Notes under the pieces: generated by a model
Database searches by the model: none
What the model saw: the letters and a program-made list of their open reading frames with translations, nothing else
What the model was told of the DNA's origin: nothing
Made by a program: the position numbers and the translations under genes
Part shown: positions 18,610 through 27,767 of the stretch, piece after piece
Position numbering within the stretch: position 1 is the first letter of the stretch
Layout of the letters: each line of letters starts with the position of its first letter
Assembly: GCF_018588885.1 (NCBI RefSeq)
Contig: NZ_JAFFIW010000021.1
Coordinates: forward strand, 48,925-112,924
Reading direction: 5' to 3'
Source of the DNA: Mesorhizobium sp. dw_380
GTDB lineage: Bacteria; Pseudomonadota; Alphaproteobacteria; Rhizobiales; Rhizobiaceae
Length of the DNA: 64,000 nt

Positions 18610-21498
18610 TTGACGAATTTCCTGCGAAACGGGCCGCTGTTCGCCCTTGTCCTCGCGGCAATCCTGACGCTCTGCGCGGCTTCGTCGGCCTTTGCCGTCG
18701 AACCGATCAAGATTGCCCGCGACGACAAGGCGCTCGACCTTTCAGGTGCCGTCGAGATCTACCGCAACCAGGGGGAAAACTTCCAGGTTTCGACAGCGCC
18801 CGGGCCGGACGGCATCGTGCGGCGCATCGAGGTCGAGGCCAATGACGCCCGCTCGACGGGCGACTGGGCGGTCTTCGCGCTTGCCAACACCACCGACCAG
18901 CAGCTCGACCGGCTGATCGTCGCGCCGCATTTCCGGCTGGTGAATTCAGGCATCTTCTGGCCCGATCTCGGCTCGACGCGCATTGCCGCCATCACGCCCA
19001 GCGAAGGCTTCGCGCTCGACCGCCAGACCAGCCCGGACGCCGACGTGTTCCGGGTGACGCTGAACCCCGGCACGGTGATCACCTTCATCGCCGAACTCGC
19101 CTCGCCGAAGCTGCCGCAGGTCTATCTCTGGGACCCGGAATCCTACAAGGACTCGGTCAATTCCTACACGCTGTTTCGCGGCATCGTCATCGGCATTGCG
19201 GGCCTTTTGGCGCTGTTCCTGACCATCCTTTTCGTGGTCAAGGGGACGTCGATGTTCCCGGCGACTGCCGCGCTCGCCTGGGCGGTGCTTGCCTATATCT
19301 GCGTCGATTTCGGTTTCCTCAACAAGGTTATCGAGATCTCGCCCGGCAACGAGCAGATGTGGCGGGCTGGAACGGAGGTGGCTCTGGCTGGAACCTTCGT
19401 GGTTTTCCTGTTCGCCTATCTCAATCTCAACCGATGGCATGGCCATTTCAGCTATGGCGCACTAGCCTGGATACTCGGGCTGGTGCTGATCGCCGGCGTC
19501 GCCATCGTCGATCCGGCGGTCGCCGCTGGCATCGCCCGCATCTCCTTTGCCGCCACGGCGCTCACCGGACTCGGCCTGATCATCTTTCTCGGCATACGCG
19601 GCTATGACCGCGCCATCATGCTGGTACCCAGTTGGGTCATGGTACTGTTGTGGCTGTGCGGGTCGTGGATGGCAATCACCGGCATGCTCGACAACGACAT
19701 CGCCCAGCCGGCGCTCGGCGGCGGGCTTATCCTGATCATCCTGCTGATCGGCTTCACCGTCATGCAGCACGCTTTTGCCGGCGGCGCGCTGCACCAGGGC
19801 CTGTTCTCCGACCTCGAACGCCAGGCACTGGCAGTTGCCGGATCGGGCGACACGGTCTGGGACTGGGACGTGCTGCGCGACCGCGTGGTGACCAAGCCCG
19901 ATGTCAGCATCCAGCTCGGCCTGGCGCCGAACAGCCTTGGAGGCGCGGCGCGCAACTGGCTGCCGGTGCTGCATGCCGACGACCGCGACACGTTCCGCAC
20001 GACGCTCGATGTGGTTCTGGAGCACCGCCGCGGCCGGGTGGCGCAGAACTTCCGCCTGCGCGGCGCCGACGGGCATTATCATTGGTTCGCCTTGCGCGCG
20101 CGGCCGGTCATCGGATCGGACGGCGAAGTCATCCGCTGCGTCGGCACCATGGTCGACGTCACCGAGCAGAAGAAGTCCGAGGAAAGGCTGCTGCACGACG
20201 CGGTGCACGACAATCTGACCGGCCTACCGAACCGCGAATTGTTCATGAACCGGCTGGAGGCGATCATCTCGATCGCACGCACCGAGGAGAAGGTGCGCCC
20301 GACCGTCTTCGTCATCGACATCGACCGCTTCAAGCAGGTCAATGACGGGCTCGGCATCTCGGCCGGCGACACCATCCTGCTCACCATAGCGCGCCGCCTG
20401 CACCGGCTGTTGAAGCCGAAGGATTCGCTGTCGCGTTTTGCCGGCGACCAGTTCGCGCTGATGCTGCTGTCCGAGCAGGATCCTGCGCGCATCGCCGGCG
20501 TGGCCGATGCCATCAAGCACGCGATCAACAACCCGATCACCTTCGCCAAGCGCGAGATCGTGCTGACGGCCTCGATCGGCCTGATCACCTGGACCTCGGC
20601 GCAAACCTCGGCCGAGGACATGGTCAAGGACGCCGAGCTTGCCATGCACCAGGCCAAGCGCTTCGGCGGCGACAGGATCGAGCCGTTCCGCCCGGCTTTC
20701 CGCACCGTCGGCACCGACCGGCTGCAGTTCGAATCCGACCTGCGGCGCGCCATCGAGCGACGCGAATTCACGCTTGCCTACCAGCCGATCGTGCGGCTCG
20801 AGGACGGCAGCGTTGCCGGCTTCGAGGCCTTGCTGCGTTGGGACCACCCGCGCCGTGGCATGATCCCGCCTGCTGATTTCATCCCGGTCGCCGAAAGCTG
20901 CGGGCTGATCGTCCAGCTTGGGCTGTTCGCTATGCAGCAGGCGGCCGAGGACCTGGCGGGATGGCAAAAGCAGATCGGCGATGCTCCGCTGTCGGTCTCG
21001 GTCAACCTGTCCAGCCGCCAGCTCATCCGCCGCGACCTGGTCAGCGATGTCCGCTCGGTCATCGCGCGCGCCAATCTGAAGCCGCGCTGCTTTCGGCTCG
21101 AACTCACCGAGTCCCTGGTCATGGACAATCCGGAACAGACCGCCCATGTGCTGACCAAGCTGAAGCAGCTCGGCATCGGCCTGTCGCTGGACGATTTCGG
21201 CACCGGCTATTCCTCGCTCGCCTATCTGACGCGTTTCCCGTTCGACACCATCAAGATCGACAAGAGTTTTGTCGACGACAACACGCCCAAGCGCGCCGTG
21301 CTGCTCAAATCCATGGTCAATATGGCGCATGAGCTCGGCCTTTCCGTGGTGGCCGAGGGCATTTCGGACGAACGCGATGCGCTGGAACTGCGCCAGATGG
21401 GATGCGAATATGTCCAGAGCTTCATGTTCGGCGCGCCGATGCCGGGCGACCAAGTGCTGAAGACGTTGAAGGAACAATATCCGCTGACGCAGGCGTGA
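18610..21498 (+). CDS. Membrane GGDEF/EAL protein with degenerate GGDEF motif
   Basis: A 962-residue c-di-GMP signalling protein starting with TTG. Order: signal peptide (1-29), extracytoplasmic region (30-185), about seven membrane segments (187-400), PAS-like domain (about 405-520), GGDEF-type domain (about 525-690) and EAL domain (about 700-955). The GGDEF signature is replaced by AGDQF near residue 612, which should abolish cyclase activity. The EAL domain keeps FEALLRW near 738, the metal site LDDFGTGYSSL near 860 and IKIDKSFV, and looks like an active phosphodiesterase. It probably lowers c-di-GMP in response to an envelope signal. It is the last gene of the thrC-M16-rimJ run. Confidence 0.93.
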   Translation: MTNFLRNGPLFALVLAAILTLCAASSAFAVEPIKIARDDKALDLSGAVEIYRNQGENFQVSTAPGPDGIVRRIEVEANDARSTGDWAVFALANTTDQQLDRLIVAPHFRLVNSGIFWPDLGSTRIAAITPSEGFALDRQTSPDADVFRVTLNPGTVITFIAELASPKLPQVYLWDPESYKDSVNSYTLFRGIVIGIAGLLALFLTILFVVKGTSMFPATAALAWAVLAYICVDFGFLNKVIEISPGNEQMWRAGTEVALAGTFVVFLFAYLNLNRWHGHFSYGALAWILGLVLIAGVAIVDPAVAAGIARISFAATALTGLGLIIFLGIRGYDRAIMLVPSWVMVLLWLCGSWMAITGMLDNDIAQPALGGGLILIILLIGFTVMQHAFAGGALHQGLFSDLERQALAVAGSGDTVWDWDVLRDRVVTKPDVSIQLGLAPNSLGGAARNWLPVLHADDRDTFRTTLDVVLEHRRGRVAQNFRLRGADGHYHWFALRARPVIGSDGEVIRCVGTMVDVTEQKKSEERLLHDAVHDNLTGLPNRELFMNRLEAIISIARTEEKVRPTVFVIDIDRFKQVNDGLGISAGDTILLTIARRLHRLLKPKDSLSRFAGDQFALMLLSEQDPARIAGVADAIKHAINNPITFAKREIVLTASIGLITWTSAQTSAEDMVKDAELAMHQAKRFGGDRIEPFRPAFRTVGTDRLQFESDLRRAIERREFTLAYQPIVRLEDGSVAGFEALLRWDHPRRGMIPPADFIPVAESCGLIVQLGLFAMQQAAEDLAGWQKQIGDAPLSVSVNLSSRQLIRRDLVSDVRSVIARANLKPRCFRLELTESLVMDNPEQTAHVLTKLKQLGIGLSLDDFGTGYSSLAYLTRFPFDTIKIDKSFVDDNTPKRAVLLKSMVNMAHELGLSVVAEGISDERDALELRQMGCEYVQSFMFGAPMPGDQVLKTLKEQYPLTQA

Positions 21499-21572
21499 TG
21501 CGTTTTACGCGTGTGGCCCAAGCGCTTGGTGGCTTTGCAACATAGCTCGAAATTAGCCGAAACGATCATCCG

Positions 21573-21757
21573 TCGTCATCCTGGGGCGAAGCAAGGAGCG
21601 TAGCGACGCGGCGCAGACCCCCAGGATCCATGCCGCGACTTCAAGGCGTTGATACGGTGCAATGCTTTGCTCGGCTGCATCCTTCGGTAAATGTCACGGA
21701 ATGGATCCTAGGGTCGCCGCGACGGAGCTTCGCTCCTGCTTCGCCCTAGGATGACGA
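21573..21757. repeat. Large intergenic inverted repeat (rhizobial palindromic element)
   Basis: The outer arm 21573-21600 reads TCGTCATCCTGGGGCGAAGC and onward. It matches the reverse complement of 21731-21757 with one mismatch and one extra base. A second pair of inner arms around CCAGGATCCATGCC (21621-21634) and GGAATGGATCCTAGGGTC (21698-21715) extends the pairing. The whole 185-base unit could fold into a long stem with a loop of about 60 bases. It fills most of the gap between the EAL gene and the convergent AlgH-type gene. Elements of this look are scattered through Mesorhizobium genomes, as I recall. Confidence 0.85.
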
Positions 21758-21805
21758 AGTTGAGTAGGCTTCGGCCAATCTCGGATGTTCGCGACAGTCG
21801 AAGCT

Positions 21806-22414
21806 TTAGGCGTGCCCGGCGGCGAGGCTGAGATGGGCGAGATCGATGCCGATCGAGGCTAGGATCCGGTCGTATTTGCGCTCGATGTCGGCGTCGAACA
21901 GAAGCTCGGGACTGGCCGGGCAGGTCAGCCAGCCATTCTCGGCGATCTCGGTTTCCAGCTGGCCGGCGCCCCAGCCGGAATAGCCAAGCGCCATCAACGC
22001 GTGACGCGGGCCGCGGCCGGACGATATGGCGCGCAATATGTCGACTGTCGCGGTCAGGCAGATGCCGTCGGAAACGGTCAAAGACGATTCCACGCGGTAG
22101 TCGCCCGAATGCAGGACGAAGCCCCGGCTGCGATCGACAGGCCCGCCATTGCGCACGACGAAATCGCGCGCCTGCGCCGGCAGGCGGATCGCCTCCTGCT
22201 CGTTCATGATGCCGAGCTGCACCAACAGGTCCGGAAACAGCATCTGCTGCGTCTGGTTGATGATCAGGCCCATCGCGCCTTCATCGCTGTGCGCGCAGAC
22301 ATAGATGACCGAGCGCGTGAAACGGTCGTCCTTCATGCCGGGCATGGCAATCAGGAACTGATCGTCGAGAAAGCCGCGTCCAGCAGCTGTCTTCTTGTGG
22401 CGCAACAAATCCAT
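21806..22414 (-). CDS. YqgE/AlgH family protein
   Basis: A 202-residue protein of the UPF0301 family. FLDDQFLIAMPGMKDDRFTRSVIYVCAHSDEGAMGLIINQ contains the family elements LIAMPGM, FTRSVIY and GAMGLIIN. NGGPVDRSRGFVLH and MALGYSGWGAGQLETEI complete the signature. The biochemical role is unknown; AlgH was named as a regulator of alginate in Pseudomonas. The ATG at 22414 gives the usual length; longer upstream starts would add about 59 residues that do not resemble the family. No strong ribosome-binding site is visible. It is divergent from the DsbD-like gene. Confidence 0.9.
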   Translation of the reverse strand: MDLLRHKKTAAGRGFLDDQFLIAMPGMKDDRFTRSVIYVCAHSDEGAMGLIINQTQQMLFPDLLVQLGIMNEQEAIRLPAQARDFVVRNGGPVDRSRGFVLHSGDYRVESSLTVSDGICLTATVDILRAISSGRGPRHALMALGYSGWGAGQLETEIAENGWLTCPASPELLFDADIERKYDRILASIGIDLAHLSLAAGHA

Positions 22415-22585
22415 GGCGGGGAGGGTAACGTGTTTCCTGGGCGCCGAAAAGATGCGCCGCGCCGGATTCGACCAAAGCCCATGTTGCCAGGCCGGCGTGA
22501 CTTGCCCGCGAAAGTCACGCAAATATGATATCAGCAAGGCCATGAAATCATTGCGCGGCCACGAACGGACGATCAAATCACCGCC

Positions 22586-23392
22586 ATGCAAAGCCTGAAA
22601 ATCCTGCTGCTCGGCGCCGCTATCGGATCGGTGACCGTCCTCCCCGCCTCAGCCTCCTCATCCGCATGGTATAACAGCGAAGGTGGCAAGGTGCGGCTGG
22701 TGACATCAGGCAAACCGGACGATGCCGGCCGCATCCAGGGCGCTCTGGACATCGCGCTCAAGCCAGGCTGGAAGACTTATTGGCGCGATCCAGGCGACGC
22801 GGGTGTGCCGCCACAACTCGACATTTCGGCCAGCACCAACATCGTGGACGCCACACTCTCGTTTCCGGCGCCGCAGCGTCATGATGACGGCTACGGCAAA
22901 TGGGCCGGCTACAACTACCCTGTTTCGCTGCCTGTGACATTCACGCTGGCGACGCCGAACAAACCGGCAGTCATCAATGCCGACATCTTTCTCGGCATTT
23001 GTGAAACGATCTGCATCCCCGTGCAGACGCGGCTGACCGTCGACCCCGGCTCCGACCCGGACAATGCCGACGACGCAGCCCTGGTGAAGGCGAGTTTCGC
23101 CGCCTTGCCCGCACCCGCAAGACCGGGTTTCGGCATCAATGTCCTGCCGGGCGACCACGAGACGCTGGTTGTCGAGGCGAGTTTTCCCGGCGATCCGGAG
23201 GCGGCGGATTTCTTCGTCGCCGGCGAGCGTGACTACATGTTTGGCGCCCCCTCCCGCAGCGAAAGGGACGGCAAGCTGATCTTCACCGTGCCGATCCTCG
23301 ACCGCCCTTCGACAACGCCGACGGATGGCGGGCTTCGCTACACGCTGACGAGTTCGGCAGGCGCCGTCGAAGGGCTGCTGCCTTTCCCTTGA
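22586..23392 (+). CDS. DsbD alpha-domain-like exported protein
   Basis: A 268-residue protein with a signal peptide (residues 1-24, ending near ASASS). One domain follows that resembles the N-terminal thiol-carrying domain of DsbD/ScsB, with ALKPGWKTYWRDPGDAGVPP, then FPAPQRHDDG and FLGICETICIPVQTRL. The two cysteines of CETIC correspond to the redox pair. It lacks the membrane and thioredoxin parts of full DsbD, so it probably relays electrons from another membrane partner. It is followed by a peroxiredoxin gene, which fits a redox context. Confidence 0.85.
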   Translation: MQSLKILLLGAAIGSVTVLPASASSSAWYNSEGGKVRLVTSGKPDDAGRIQGALDIALKPGWKTYWRDPGDAGVPPQLDISASTNIVDATLSFPAPQRHDDGYGKWAGYNYPVSLPVTFTLATPNKPAVINADIFLGICETICIPVQTRLTVDPGSDPDNADDAALVKASFAALPAPARPGFGINVLPGDHETLVVEASFPGDPEAADFFVAGERDYMFGAPSRSERDGKLIFTVPILDRPSTTPTDGGLRYTLTSSAGAVEGLLPFP

Positions 23393-23474
23393 AGCGCTTG
23401 CCTCGATGGTTGCGGGAAGCCGCCGAGTTCGCTACGCAAGCACGCATCCTTCCCATTCCCCAAGCGAGGACCTC

Positions 23475-23957
23475 ATGACCATTTCCGTTGGCGACAAGCT
23501 GCCCGAGGCGACTTTCAAGACAATGACCGCCGACGGAGCCAAGGCGATCACGTCGGCCGAGATTTTCCCTGGCAAGAAGGTGGTTCTGTTCGGCGTCCCT
23601 GGCGCCTTCACGCCGACCTGCAGCAACAACCATTTGCCCGGCTATCTCGAAAACCATGACGCCATCCTGGCGCGAGGCGTCGACACCATCGCCGTCGTTT
23701 CGGTCAATGACGTCCACGTCATGGGCGCCTGGGCGCACTTCACCGGCGGCGAAGGCAAGATCCTGTTCCTCGCCGACGGCAATGGTGATTTCGCCAAGGC
23801 GGTCGGCCTCGACAACGACCTTTCCGCGGGCGGCATGGGACTGCGCTCGAAGCGCTTTTCGATGATCGTCGAGGACGGCAAGGTCACCGCCGTCAATGTC
23901 GAGACCAAGCCCGGAGTCGACGAATCCGGCGCGGCTCATATTCTGGGACAGCTCTGA
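23475..23957 (+). CDS. Peroxiredoxin (Prx5 type)
   Basis: A 160-residue thiol peroxidase. The start MTISVGDKLPEATF and the peroxidatic cysteine in VPGAFTPTCSNNHLPGYLEN (the T-P-T-C motif) identify the Prx5/AhpC-TSA branch. NDVHVMGAWAHFTGG and MGLRSKRFSMIVEDGKV follow as in eukaryotic PRDX5 and rhizobial homologues. It reduces hydrogen peroxide and alkyl peroxides using glutaredoxin or thioredoxin. GAGGA five bases before the ATG at 23475 fixes the start. Confidence 0.95.
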   Translation: MTISVGDKLPEATFKTMTADGAKAITSAEIFPGKKVVLFGVPGAFTPTCSNNHLPGYLENHDAILARGVDTIAVVSVNDVHVMGAWAHFTGGEGKILFLADGNGDFAKAVGLDNDLSAGGMGLRSKRFSMIVEDGKVTAVNVETKPGVDESGAAHILGQL

Positions 23958-24051
23958 ACTTCAACAGCCGTGTCGGGCGAGGCCGCAGCGGCCGACCTCG
24001 CCTAGCGGCCGCCTGCACTCCAGAACAGCCGCTTTTGGGGGGATTCCAACG

Positions 24052-24528
24052 ATGTTTGACATCTTCTGGCGCGCTGTCGCGATCGGCGTCGGCGCCACCG
24101 TGCTGATGGATCTCTGGGCCATCTTCCTCCACAAGGCATTCGGCCAGTCACGGCCGAATTGGGGACCGGTCGGTCGCTGGGTCTGGCACCTCGGCGACAA
24201 GGTCTTTCACGACGATATCGGCGATGCGGCGCCCTACGCGCATGAGGTGGCGCTGGGCTGGGCGTTTCACTATTTGGTCGGCATCGTCTACGGCATCATC
24301 CTGGTCGTGGTGGCCGGAGCGGGCTGGCTGGCCACACCGACCTTCCTGCCGGCCTTCATTCTCGGCATCGTCACAGTCGGTGCCGGCTGGTTCCTGCTGG
24401 CGCCTGGCATGGGTGCTGGATGGGCAGCCTCGAAGCGACCCAATCCGATGCAGATCCGGGCGCTCAACCTGGTCTCGCATACGATTTTCGCGCTCGGGCT
24501 TTGGGGCACGGCGCTGCTGATCCGGTAG
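24052..24528 (+). CDS. DUF2938 membrane protein
   Basis: A 158-residue integral membrane protein with about four segments (AVAIGVGATVLMDLWAIFLH, FHYLVGIVYGIILVVVAGAGW, FILGIVTVGAGWFLLAPGMG, LVSHTIFALGLWGTALL). The sequence FGQSRPNWGPVGRW and AHEVALGWAFHYLVG match what I know as DUF2938, a family without an assigned function. The ATG at 24052 begins at the first membrane segment. It converges with the histidine-phosphatase gene, with four bases between the stops. Confidence 0.83.
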   Translation: MFDIFWRAVAIGVGATVLMDLWAIFLHKAFGQSRPNWGPVGRWVWHLGDKVFHDDIGDAAPYAHEVALGWAFHYLVGIVYGIILVVVAGAGWLATPTFLPAFILGIVTVGAGWFLLAPGMGAGWAASKRPNPMQIRALNLVSHTIFALGLWGTALLIR

Positions 24529-24532
24529 GGGT

Positions 24533-25117
24533 TCAGCGCTGCTCCAGTCTGTCGATAGGCTGCCATCCATGGAGAACATGGCGCGTGCCGATATCGTAAG
24601 CAAAATAGTTGCCGCCGCCAGCCGGCTGATCCGCGTCGCGGCTGATTTCCCGTCCGCTGAGGGAAAGCAGCAGGAGTGTTCCCACGCCTCCATGGCCGAT
24701 GAAAGCAATGTCGCCGGCCTCCTTGGTGGCCAGAACGTCGCCGACTTCGCTCACCACACGATTCTGGGCATCGATCGCCCGCTCCCAGCCGCGAATGCTT
24801 TTGTCCGGATTGGCGAAGAACTGGTCCGCGACCGCCTCGAATTCGGACGGCGGCAGGAAACCCGTCGAGGACCGGTCATTCTCATGCATGCGCTCTCTCA
24901 CCACGACCGCAAGGTGGAGATGGCTTGCCAGGATTTCGGCCGTTTCCATAGCCTTGCGCTCGCCCGACGACACGATGCACCGGATTGAACCGACCCATGG
25001 CTGATCGAGCATGGCAACGGCTCTCGTCCGTCCGATGTCGGATAGCCTCCATTCCGGCACGGGAACGGCGGCATCGATCTGAACCTGGGGATGCGTGACA
25101 TAGTAGAGGATCGGCAC
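24533..25117 (-). CDS. Histidine phosphatase superfamily protein lacking the canonical RHG
   Basis: A 194-residue protein of the phosphoglycerate-mutase-like fold. It opens MPILYYVTHPQVQ, where the usual RHG is TH-P, so the nucleophile histidine is kept but the arginine before it and glycine after it are changed. LSDIGRTRAVAML, VSSGERKAMETAEILA and a late FIGHGGVGTLLLLSL (second catalytic histidine) are present. It may be a phosphatase with altered substrate binding or have little activity. It lies downstream of rnhA on the same strand, 39 bases apart. Confidence 0.85.
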   Translation of the reverse strand: MPILYYVTHPQVQIDAAVPVPEWRLSDIGRTRAVAMLDQPWVGSIRCIVSSGERKAMETAEILASHLHLAVVVRERMHENDRSSTGFLPPSEFEAVADQFFANPDKSIRGWERAIDAQNRVVSEVGDVLATKEAGDIAFIGHGGVGTLLLLSLSGREISRDADQPAGGGNYFAYDIGTRHVLHGWQPIDRLEQR

Positions 25118-25156
25118 GATCGAGGTTCCTGCCTGAGAACGGACCGGCTGCCGGAA

Positions 25157-25690
25157 TCAGTAGCTCTGGGTCGAACGACGCGCCTTCGTGGCCAGCGGCT
25201 GCTTTGCCTGGGCATCTGGCTTTGGGTTTGACACCGCTGGCTTGAAAGAGCCTTTCTTGAATGGCGCCATGCCTTCCCTTGCCAATTCGTCGGCACGCTC
25301 GTTCTCGGTGTGGCCGGCATGGCCCTTGACCCAGTTCCAGGTGACCTTGTGGCGTCGGTTGGCCTCATCCAGCGCCTGCCACAGTTCGCCGTTCTTGACC
25401 GGCTTCCTGTCGGCGGTCCTCCAGCCATTCTTCTTCCAGCCATGGATCCACTTGGAAATGCCATCCATGACATATTTGCTGTCGGTGTGAAGCTCGACGG
25501 TGCAAGGTTCCTTCAGCGCATTCAGCGCCGAGATGGCCGCCAGCAACTCCATGCGGTTGTTGGTCGTCTCGGCCTCGCCGCCGGAAAGCTCCTTGGTGGC
25601 GCCGTTGAAACGCAGGATCGCGCCCCAGCCGCCTGGGCCTGGATTGCCCGAACAGGCGCCGTCGGTGAATATCTCAACCTGTTTGCTCAT
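25157..25690 (-). CDS. rnhA: Ribonuclease HI
   Basis: A 177-residue RNase H that cuts the RNA strand of RNA-DNA hybrids. VEIFTDGACSGNPGPGGWGA carries the first catalytic aspartate. The glutamate follows in NNRMELLAAI, the next aspartate in VELHTDSKYVMDGI, and the basic handle in WKKNGWRT. The last aspartate lies in GHAGHTENERADELAREG. The final 30 residues are a Lys/Pro/Gln-rich tail absent from E. coli RNase HI. Its start overlaps the thrB stop by four bases, indicating translational coupling. Confidence 0.95.
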   Translation of the reverse strand: MSKQVEIFTDGACSGNPGPGGWGAILRFNGATKELSGGEAETTNNRMELLAAISALNALKEPCTVELHTDSKYVMDGISKWIHGWKKNGWRTADRKPVKNGELWQALDEANRRHKVTWNWVKGHAGHTENERADELAREGMAPFKKGSFKPAVSNPKPDAQAKQPLATKARRSTQSY

Positions 25691-26664
25691 GATGCCCCAT
25701 ATTCGGCCAATCCATATTCCGAAGCAGATTTGATCGCCCTATGGAACCGCATCCTTCTGATGTATTCGGTCGGGTCGCGTTTCATGACCAGTCCGCCATC
25801 CGGAACGGTCAGCCAGTCGTAGAGCCGGGTCAGCATGAAGCGCAATGCCGAACCGCGCGCCAGCATCGGCAGCGCCGCCTTTTCTTCGCCGCTCAGCGGA
25901 CGCACGCTCTGGTAGCCGGCAAGCAGTGCCTTGCCCTTGGTGAGGTTGAAGGAAAAGTCCTTCTCGAAGCACCAAGCGTTGAGGCAAGTGGCGACATCAT
26001 AGGCGTAGAGGTCGTTGCAGGCGAAATAGAAGTCGATCAGGCCGGAGAGCTTTTCGCCCAGGAAGAAGACATTGTCCGGAAAAAGATCGGCATGGATGAT
26101 GCCTTCGGGAAGGTTCTTCGGCCAGTTCCGCTGGAAGTCGGCGAAGTCGGCGTCGACTTCGGCCGCCAGTCCCGGCTCAACCTCGTCGGCCCGGTCGCGG
26201 GACGCGTCCCAAAGCTTGCGCCAGCCGTCGATGGCGAGCGCGTTGGGACGGGTCATCGAAAAATCGGCGCCAGCCAGGTGCAGGGCGGCCAGTGCCCTGC
26301 CGACCTCGGCGCAATGCGTTGCCATCGGGCGCCGCAGCGACAGCCCTTCCAGGAAGGTGATGATGACGGCTGGCCGGCCGGCCAGCGTGCCAATGACGCT
26401 ACCGTCATCAGCGGTCACAGGCAGCGGGCAGGACACCCCTTTCTTGGCGAGATGGCCCATCAGCCCGAGGAAAAACGGCAGATCCGCCTTCTCGACGCGC
26501 TTTTCATAGAGCGTCAGGATGTAGGAGCCGCTGGAAGTGTGCAGCAGGAAGTTGGAGTTTTCGGTGCCCTCGGCGATGCCCTTGTAGGAAAGGAGATCGC
26601 CGACCGGATAATGCTTCAGGAATGCGCCGAGTTCGCCCTCCGCAACGTCGGTATAGACGGCCAT
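25687..26664 (-). CDS. thrB: Homoserine kinase (type II, APH fold)
   Basis: A 325-residue kinase that phosphorylates homoserine for threonine synthesis. It belongs to the aminoglycoside-phosphotransferase fold and not the GHMP fold of E. coli ThrB. Key parts are YKGIAEGTENSNFLLHTSSG near the N-terminus, the catalytic loop GIIHADLFPDNVFF and the metal site LSGLIDFYFACNDLYAYD. It follows ispH with five bases between stop and start, and overlaps rnhA by four bases, the standard ispH-thrB-rnhA order. Confidence 0.95.
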   Translation of the reverse strand: MAVYTDVAEGELGAFLKHYPVGDLLSYKGIAEGTENSNFLLHTSSGSYILTLYEKRVEKADLPFFLGLMGHLAKKGVSCPLPVTADDGSVIGTLAGRPAVIITFLEGLSLRRPMATHCAEVGRALAALHLAGADFSMTRPNALAIDGWRKLWDASRDRADEVEPGLAAEVDADFADFQRNWPKNLPEGIIHADLFPDNVFFLGEKLSGLIDFYFACNDLYAYDVATCLNAWCFEKDFSFNLTKGKALLAGYQSVRPLSGEEKAALPMLARGSALRFMLTRLYDWLTVPDGGLVMKRDPTEYIRRMRFHRAIKSASEYGLAEYGAS

Positions 26665-26669
26665 GTGCC

Positions 26670-27680
26670 TTACGCGGCTCCGTTGACGAAGGCCATGTCG
26701 GCCGGCGTCAGTTCGACATCTCGCAGTACCCGCATGACCGGAAAATCCTCTGTTTCGGTGGCAGTGACGGCGAGGTCGATGGTGACATCGAAGCGCTGGC
26801 GGAACGCGTCGATGATCTCGTCGACGATGATCTCCGGCGCCGATGCCCCAGCCGACAGGCCGAGCGTCGAAATGTTGCCGATGTCATTCCACGGAATCTC
26901 GGCGGCGCGCTGCACGAGAAGCGACATCGTGGCGCCGGCACGCTCCGCCACTTCGACAAGGCGGCGCGAATTGGAGGAATTGGGTGCACCGACGATCAAA
27001 TAGAGATCAGCGCCCGGGGCGGTGTCCTTGACCGCTTCCTGGCGGTTGGTGGTGGCGTAGCAGATCGATTCCGCCGCCGGCGCCTGCAGGTCGGGAAAGC
27101 GGTCCTGCAGCGCGCGGATGATGCCGGCGGTGTCCTCGACAGACAGTGTGGTCTGGGTGACGAAGCCAAGCGCCTTCGGATCGGCCGGCACAAGCTTCGC
27201 GGCATCGGCTTCAGTCTCGATCAGCGTTACCGCGCCCTCCGGCAACTGGCCCATCGTGCCGATCACCTCGGGGTGTCCGGCATGGCCGATCAACAGCACG
27301 TGGCGGCCAAGACGCTGATGGCGCATTGCCTGCTTGTGGACTTTCGAGACCAATGGACAGGTGGCGTCGAGATAGAACAAATTGCGCGCCTGCGCGTCCG
27401 CCGGCACCGATTTCGGCACGCCGTGCGCCGAGAAGACGACCGGAGACTGCCGGTGTTCGGCTGGGATTTCGGAAAGCTCCTCGATGAAGACAGCGCCAAG
27501 GCTTTGCAGCCCCTCAACGACATAGCGGTTGTGGACGATCTCGTGGCGGACATAGACCGGCGCGCCATATTTCTTCAGCGCCAGCACCACGATCTGGATG
27601 GCGCGGTCGACGCCGGCGCAAAAGCCGCGCGGCTGGCAGAGCCGGATCGTCAGCGGAGGCTTGGTGGTTGTCTGAAGCAT
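26670..27680 (-). CDS. ispH: 4-hydroxy-3-methylbut-2-enyl diphosphate reductase
   Basis: A 336-residue iron-sulfur enzyme, the last step of the non-mevalonate isoprenoid pathway, yielding IPP and DMAPP. The three cluster cysteines lie in CQPRGFCAGVDRAI (first), DATCPLVSKVH (second) and the ESICYATTNRQEAV region (third). HGVPKSV and SSNSRRLVEVAERAG are further conserved parts. CAGGA five bases before the ATG at 27680 sets the start. The window also holds dxs, the first enzyme of the same pathway, 18 kb away. Confidence 0.96.
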   Translation of the reverse strand: MLQTTTKPPLTIRLCQPRGFCAGVDRAIQIVVLALKKYGAPVYVRHEIVHNRYVVEGLQSLGAVFIEELSEIPAEHRQSPVVFSAHGVPKSVPADAQARNLFYLDATCPLVSKVHKQAMRHQRLGRHVLLIGHAGHPEVIGTMGQLPEGAVTLIETEADAAKLVPADPKALGFVTQTTLSVEDTAGIIRALQDRFPDLQAPAAESICYATTNRQEAVKDTAPGADLYLIVGAPNSSNSRRLVEVAERAGATMSLLVQRAAEIPWNDIGNISTLGLSAGASAPEIIVDEIIDAFRQRFDVTIDLAVTATETEDFPVMRVLRDVELTPADMAFVNGAA

Positions 27681-27767
27681 TAAAATCCTGACCGGTTCGT
27701 CAGCGCCGAAATGAGGTGCCCACCCCTGTTCTGTCAAGAGCCGGCCTGTCAAGGGCGTCGCTGTCGT

